Assembly: GCA_945900935.1 (NCBI GenBank)
Contig: CAMDKT010000044.1
Span: forward strand, 1 to 17,011
Length of the DNA stretch: 17,011 nucleotides
Direction: 5' to 3'
From: Candidatus Sulfopaludibacter sp. SbA3
GTDB taxonomy: Bacteria; Acidobacteriota; Terriglobia; Bryobacterales; Bryobacteraceae
Part shown: positions 13,227 to 17,011 of the stretch, in pieces
How the letters are laid out: every line of letters starts with the position of its first letter
How positions within the stretch are numbered: position 1 is the first letter of the stretch
Made by a program: the position numbers and the translations under genes
The notes under the pieces: model-generated
The model's input: only the letters and a program-made list of their open reading frames with translations
Told to the model about the DNA's origin: nothing
The model's database searches: none

Positions 13227-13574
13227 ATGAAAACCACCGCCAAGATCCAGCATAAAGGTCAGGTAACCATTCCCACCAGTGTCCGCCGCCAAGCCGGCCT
13301 GACCAAGGGCGATTTTGTGAATTTTGCTTTTCAGCGAGGCAGGATTGTCATCACCCCCAGGTTGGTGATTGACCGGTCCCAATACCCCAACGCTGACGCC
13401 GAATACACCCCGGCGCAACGGCGCATCATCGATGCCCGTCTCGACGAATCAGAGGAAGACCTGAAAAAAGGCCGTACCTTCGGCCCCTTTAATACTGCAG
13501 AGGACATGATCGCGCACATGAAAGGTCAACTGAAGCAAAGAGCCGCCGCCAAGAAAACCAAAAGCTCTCGATGA
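13227..13574 (+). CDS. AbrB/MazE-type antitoxin
   Basis: A 115-residue protein with an N-terminal swapped-hairpin AbrB DNA-binding domain: TAKIQHKGQVTIPTSVRRQAGLTKGDFVNFAFQRGRIVITPR (4-45). The C-terminal arm of about 65 residues is charged (DARLDESEEDLKKGRTFGPFNTAEDMIAHMKGQL) and likely binds the toxin. Such antitoxins repress their own operon. The ATG has a weak GGA site seven bases upstream. Its stop overlaps the start of the broken RelE/ParE-like toxin (ATGA), the classical toxin-antitoxin arrangement. The antitoxin frame is intact. Confidence 0.88.
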   Translation: MKTTAKIQHKGQVTIPTSVRRQAGLTKGDFVNFAFQRGRIVITPRLVIDRSQYPNADAEYTPAQRRIIDARLDESEEDLKKGRTFGPFNTAEDMIAHMKGQLKQRAAAKKTKSSR

Positions 13575-13748
13575 AGATCGACTACCTTCCGCGTGCGCTG
13601 CAAGCGCTGGAAGACGCTCCTGATCGACGTGCGCAAGGCATTCTTTAAGCAAGGGCAAGCACGTATCAACCGGCACTGGCGGTTCTATTTCAACATCGTG
13701 GGGGACACCTACATCATCCGGGACATCGTGCCTCACCCTAAAAAATAG
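13571..13748 (+). pseudogene. RelE/ParE-like toxin, frameshifted and internally deleted
   Basis: From the ATG at 13571 the frame reads MKIDYLPRALQALEDAPD and then goes out of frame, stopping at 13646-13648. Shifted by one base from 13626, it reads DVRKAFFKQGQARINRHWRFYFNIVGDTYIIRDIVPHPKK to a TAG at 13748. Together these give the start and end of a RelE/ParE-fold toxin. Two lesions are visible: a one-base frame change at about 13622-13626, and loss of roughly 25-30 codons between FFKQ and QARINRHWRFYF, where relatives have a helix and a ...W-QAR segment. The toxin is therefore almost certainly inactive while its antitoxin is kept. Confidence 0.8.
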
Positions 13749-13868
13749 CCAAACCCGAACATTTCCGCCTTCTGATTCGACAGGGGAACCGCATGAAACC
13801 ATGTTTGGATTGGGTTCAGTGATTTGGATGGGAGCGTTCGGCATATTCCTAACCGCGAAGGAATTCGA

Positions 13869-13874
13869 TATACT
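13869..13874 (+). promoter_or_regulatory. Possible -10 box of the cytochrome/WD40 operon
   Basis: TATACT lies 40 bases before the ATG at 13915, with a poor -35 candidate (TTCCTA, 13846-13851) at 17-bp spacing. GGGA at 13904-13907 is the ribosome-binding site, seven bases before the ATG. The rest of 13749-13914 shows nothing else I can name. Confidence 0.35.
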
Positions 13875-13914
13875 GCGATGAACCGACGGGCCTCGCGCCT
13901 GCCGGGATAAATCC

Positions 13915-15258
13915 ATGAAGCTCAACCTACTTTGGATGCTGGTGCCACTGGCCGCGCTCCCCCTAGCCGCGCAACCCAGCTTTGACCGCGACATTCGCCC
14001 GATCCTGCAAAAACAGTGCCAGGGGTGCCACCACCCGGCCGGTGCCGCATCCGATTTGGATGTCACATCCTATGCGGCTTTTGCTAAAGGCGGTAAACGC
14101 GGCCCCGGATTCGTCGCCCGCAAGCCGGATGAGAGCCTGACGATCAGCTACATCACCGGCGACGTGAAACCTCGGATGCCAATGGGGCAGGCCGCGCTCG
14201 CCCCTGAAGATATTGACCGTTTTCGCGCCTGGATCGACTCCGGGGCCGTTGACGATTCCCCTGTCGTTATCAGCGATAACAGTCCTTCCGTCTATCTCCA
14301 GCCGCCGGTGATCACCGCGCTCCGCTGGTCGCCCGACGGCCAACGTATCGCCGTCTCCGGCAATCGCGAAGTCCTGGTCCATTTGGCCGATGGGTCCAAA
14401 CTCGTTCAACGTTTGGCCGGTAAAGCCGAGCGGATTCTTTCGATTGCTTACAGCGCCGACGGCAACACGCTGATCGCCGGCGGCGGCACTCCAGCGCAGT
14501 TCGGCGAAGTGCAGATCTGGGACGCCAGGGCAGGGAAGCTGCTCCGCTCCGCCACGTTGACGAATGACACGGTGTTCGGTGCCTCCATCGCCCCGGACGG
14601 CGGGCGCGTCGCCGTCGGCTGCACGGATAACACGGTTCATGTTTTCGATACCGCTTCCGGCAAAGAACTCTACAAAATTGGCAACCACGAAAACTGGGTT
14701 CTCGCCTCTGTCTTCGGAGTCGATTCCAAGCGCTTCGTCTCCGTCAGCAAGGATCGGGCCGCGAAGTTGATCGACGCCGGTTCCGGCGCTTTCCTCGAAA
14801 ACGTCAACATATTACGCAGTGAGTTGAACGCCATCGCCCGCCATCCGAAGAAAGATGTCGTGGTGATCGGCGGCGAAGATCGTTACCCGTATGTCTATAA
14901 CATGGACCGCCCGAAGAACATGAAAATTGCCGACGATACGACGCTGATCCGCAAGCTTGACCGGCAGGACGGCCCCATCTTCGCGCTCGATTGGTCGCCC
15001 GACGCCGCCCGCATCGCTGTCGCCGGCATTGCGCCTTCGGTTAACGTTTACGATGCCGAAACCGGCAAACTTTCCGCTCAATGCAAAGGCCACGCCGCCG
15101 GGATTTACGCCGCCGCATTTTCGCCGGACGGCAAGAAACTTGCCACTGGCGGTTTTGACGGCAAAATCCGGATTTACGACTCGGCGAACTGCCAACTTCT
15201 CACCAGTTTCATCCCCGCGCCGCTTTCGGCCGGGACCCCCGCCGGAGGTGCGCAATGA
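13915..15258 (+). CDS. Exported cytochrome-c / seven-bladed WD40 protein
   Basis: A 447-residue protein with a signal peptide (1-19) and a PSCyt1-type heme-c domain: FDRDIRPILQKQCQGCHHPAG, CQGCH at 35-39, axial methionine probably M88 or M90 in KPRMPMG. A WD40 beta-propeller with seven countable repeats follows: about 130-160, 172-210, 218-252, 260-294, 302-331, 352-386 and 395-429. Each has the SPDGxxxA...V.D pattern, so a complete propeller is expected. This heme-plus-propeller build is common in Planctomycetota and Acidobacteriota. It is coupled by ATGA to the next gene. It probably acts in the periplasm as an electron-carrying or binding scaffold; the partner is unknown. Codons are mostly C-ending, unlike the other cytochrome-type operon in this window. 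Confidence 0.9.
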   Translation: MKLNLLWMLVPLAALPLAAQPSFDRDIRPILQKQCQGCHHPAGAASDLDVTSYAAFAKGGKRGPGFVARKPDESLTISYITGDVKPRMPMGQAALAPEDIDRFRAWIDSGAVDDSPVVISDNSPSVYLQPPVITALRWSPDGQRIAVSGNREVLVHLADGSKLVQRLAGKAERILSIAYSADGNTLIAGGGTPAQFGEVQIWDARAGKLLRSATLTNDTVFGASIAPDGGRVAVGCTDNTVHVFDTASGKELYKIGNHENWVLASVFGVDSKRFVSVSKDRAAKLIDAGSGAFLENVNILRSELNAIARHPKKDVVVIGGEDRYPYVYNMDRPKNMKIADDTTLIRKLDRQDGPIFALDWSPDAARIAVAGIAPSVNVYDAETGKLSAQCKGHAAGIYAAAFSPDGKKLATGGFDGKIRIYDSANCQLLTSFIPAPLSAGTPAGGAQ

Positions 15259-17011
15259 AGTTTTGTATTCTACTCAGTCTGGGCCTTGGCTTAGCCGCCG
15301 CGCCGCCGGTGATCACCGATCTGCAACCCCGCGGCGCGCAGAAGGGCCGACCCTTTACGCTTATCATCGCCGGACAGAATCTGGGCGACGGAGCCAAGAT
15401 TCTGTCTTCCCTCCCGGCCACTTTTACGCCCATGGCCCCGCCCGCCGGCATGATGGAAAACCGCTACGCCACATTTCTGGTGGAGCCGAAGAGTGAACTC
15501 GAAGTCGGCGTCTATCCCATTCGGGTCCAGTCGCCCGACGGCCTCTCGAATATCTTGCTTTTCAGCGTTGGCGCGTTTCCCGAAATCAACGAAGAAGAGT
15601 CGCAGCCCGGCGGCGTCCAACATTCCAACGATTCCATTGAAAAAGCGCAGTCCTTGCCTGCTTCCGCCATCACTTTGAATGGTACGCTTCGCGGTTCCGA
15701 ACGCGACGTTTATCGCCTGCAAGTCAAGGCCGGGGAACGCCGTGTCTTTGAAGTGGATGGCCGGCGGGCCGGCTCAGCCATCGATCCGGTGATTCGCGTG
15801 ATGGACGGCGCTGGCAAGCAGATCGCGCGCTCCGAAGATGGCGCGCTGCTCAGCCTCGATCCGCGGCTCGACATGACCTTTCCCACTGCCGGTTATTACT
15901 ACGTCGAGATCCACGACGCGCGTTTTTCGGGGCAAACACAGAACTTTTATCGGTTCAAAACCGGCGCATACGCCTATCCCACCGAAGTCTATCCGCTTGG
16001 CGGCCAGCGCGGGCGGCAAGTGGAAATTTCGCTTGGCTCCGCACATGTAAAGGCCGATCTCGCCAAGGCGCATGGCGCGCAAACCTTCGTCAATCTGCCC
16101 GATTCTCCGGCCCTGCCGTTGCCGCTCGCCATTGGTGAATTTCCTGAAGTCAACGAGCCCGTCACCGGTTCTCTCACGCTTCCTGTAACCGTCAACGCCC
16201 GTCTGGCCAAACCAGCCGAAATCGACAAATACACGCTGGCCGTCACCCCCGGTGAGGAGTATATTTTCGAACTCCAAGCCCGTGAACTCGGCACCTCGAA
16301 AATCAACGGCGTGATCACGATCTTCGACGAAAAAGGCAAGCGGCTGATCTCGGCCGGCGATACGCCGTTCGCCGTCGATGTCTTCGCCGTGCAGGCCTCC
16401 AGCCGCACTGCCGGCGATCCGTTCCTTAATTTCAAGGTCCCCGATGGCGTCAAGCAAATCACCGTCGCGGTCGAAGATCTGGCCCGCCGCGGCGGACAGC
16501 ATTACGCCTACCGCCTCCACGCTTCGAAGGCGGCCCAGGACCTGCAAGCCACCATCACCACGGCCGCCCTCAACATCCCCGCTGGCGGCACGGCCATCGT
16601 GAATCTCAGCGTCGATCGCCGCGGCTACGCCGGCCCGCTCAACATCAAATCGCTGAACCTTCCCAGCGGCATTCGAATGTCCGGCGGCATCATCCCGCCC
16701 GATCCGCCGGAATCGCTCACGCCGCGTCTGGGCTCGCGCCGCGCCATGGTCTCGCTCACCGCCGACGCCGACACAAAGATCAACATCGCCGAACTTTCTT
16801 TTGCCGCAGTGGGCATGGATGCCAAAGGCAATCCGATCGAACGCCGCGCCACTGGAATCGGCTACCAGATCGGCGTCAACGGCGCTACTACGCAAGGCGT
16901 TGTCGATCGGCAGCGTCCACTGAGCGGAGCCTGGCTCGGATCGGAACTCCCTGTCGCCATGGCGTCGGCCCAAGCCGCTCATCTCAATCTGACGCTCGAA
17001 AAAACGGAGAA
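15255..17011 (+). CDS. Exported PPC-domain protein (3' end beyond window)
   Basis: An open frame of 585 codons that runs off the right edge. The signal peptide is MKFCILLSLGLGLAAA (1-16). An IPT/TIG-like domain follows (18-105: VITDLQPRGAQKGRPFTLIIAGQNLG ... YPIRVQSPDGLSNILLFSVG). Next is a bacterial pre-peptidase C-terminal (PPC)-like domain (124-235: GTLRGSERDVYRLQVKAGERRVFEVDGRRAGSAIDPVIRVMD...GYYYVEIHD). A second PPC-like domain covers about 298-423 (EIDKYTLAVTPGEEYIFELQARELG), and then a further beta-rich region. GGAGGTG at 15244-15250 is a strong ribosome-binding site, and the ATG overlaps the WD40 gene's stop. Such proteins usually accompany cytochrome/DUF1549/DUF1501 genes, so those may lie just downstream of the window. 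Confidence 0.88.
   Translation, partial: MKFCILLSLGLGLAAAPPVITDLQPRGAQKGRPFTLIIAGQNLGDGAKILSSLPATFTPMAPPAGMMENRYATFLVEPKSELEVGVYPIRVQSPDGLSNILLFSVGAFPEINEEESQPGGVQHSNDSIEKAQSLPASAITLNGTLRGSERDVYRLQVKAGERRVFEVDGRRAGSAIDPVIRVMDGAGKQIARSEDGALLSLDPRLDMTFPTAGYYYVEIHDARFSGQTQNFYRFKTGAYAYPTEVYPLGGQRGRQVEISLGSAHVKADLAKAHGAQTFVNLPDSPALPLPLAIGEFPEVNEPVTGSLTLPVTVNARLAKPAEIDKYTLAVTPGEEYIFELQARELGTSKINGVITIFDEKGKRLISAGDTPFAVDVFAVQASSRTAGDPFLNFKVPDGVKQITVAVEDLARRGGQHYAYRLHASKAAQDLQATITTAALNIPAGGTAIVNLSVDRRGYAGPLNIKSLNLPSGIRMSGGIIPPDPPESLTPRLGSRRAMVSLTADADTKINIAELSFAAVGMDAKGNPIERRATGIGYQIGVNGATTQGVVDRQRPLSGAWLGSELPVAMASAQAAHLNLTLEKTE

Noticed and set aside
12620..13748. A tRNA-anchored integrative element starting at tRNA-Arg
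   Set aside because: There is no integrase, no duplicated tRNA end and no phage or conjugation gene nearby. The broken genes are better explained by local decay and rearrangement.
15774..16982. A 402-codon open frame on the minus strand
   Set aside because: It is the shadow of the PPC-domain gene, which has a signal peptide, a strong ribosome-binding site and coupling to the upstream gene.

Overview
The window looks like chromosomal DNA of a high-GC, soil-type Acidobacteriota (Bryobacter/Solibacter-like); a planctomycete is the main alternative. This rests on lineage-typical families: a PSCyt1-DUF1549-DUF1553 protein coupled to a Tat-exported DUF1501 protein, a cytochrome-c/WD40 protein coupled to a PPC-domain protein, a DUF6807 (PmoA) protein coupled to a Tat-exported Gfo/Idh/MocA oxidoreductase, and a small secreted 'TGKW...PGRD' protein. 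Identification is from motifs read by eye; no database search was possible.

Layout, left to right. 1-1330: an MFS transporter (minus strand), preceded at the left edge by a decayed second copy of its own 3' end. 1362-3529: a plus-strand operon of a Tat-type Gfo/Idh/MocA oxidoreductase and a DUF6807 protein (TGATG overlap). 3505-4671: a NagA-like amidohydrolase, convergent with that operon and overlapping its tail by 25 bp. Together these look like a carbohydrate uptake and catabolism locus. 4672-5043: a 372-bp non-coding stretch with a perfect DnaA box, a near-match 11 bp away, an A-rich tract and a hairpin after ilvE. 5044-5964 (minus) is ilvE, with a -10 box placed so that its mRNA would be leaderless. 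6051-7418 (plus) is a secreted M48 metallopeptidase.

7419-7672 is non-coding and dominated by a 32-bp-arm inverted repeat built from 10-bp units. 7673-11667 is a two-gene operon: a large multi-domain PSCyt1/DUF1549/DUF1553 protein with an apparent inserted beta-sandwich domain, and a DUF1501 protein (ATGA overlap). This block has G-ending codons and plus-strand G excess, unlike the C-rich plus strand around it. Its right end abuts a membrane acyltransferase gene (minus strand) that lacks its 3' end and is frameshifted near its 5' end. A tRNA-Arg(CCG) and a small secreted-protein gene follow, both on minus.

13227-13748 is a toxin-antitoxin pair in which the AbrB-type antitoxin is intact and the RelE/ParE-like toxin is broken by a frameshift and an internal deletion. 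13915-17011 starts a second cytochrome-type operon: a cytochrome-c/seven-bladed WD40 protein coupled (ATGA) to a PPC-domain protein that runs off the window. The two cytochrome-type modules are probably parts of the same poorly characterised periplasmic system. The window also carries several signs of recent rearrangement and gene decay.
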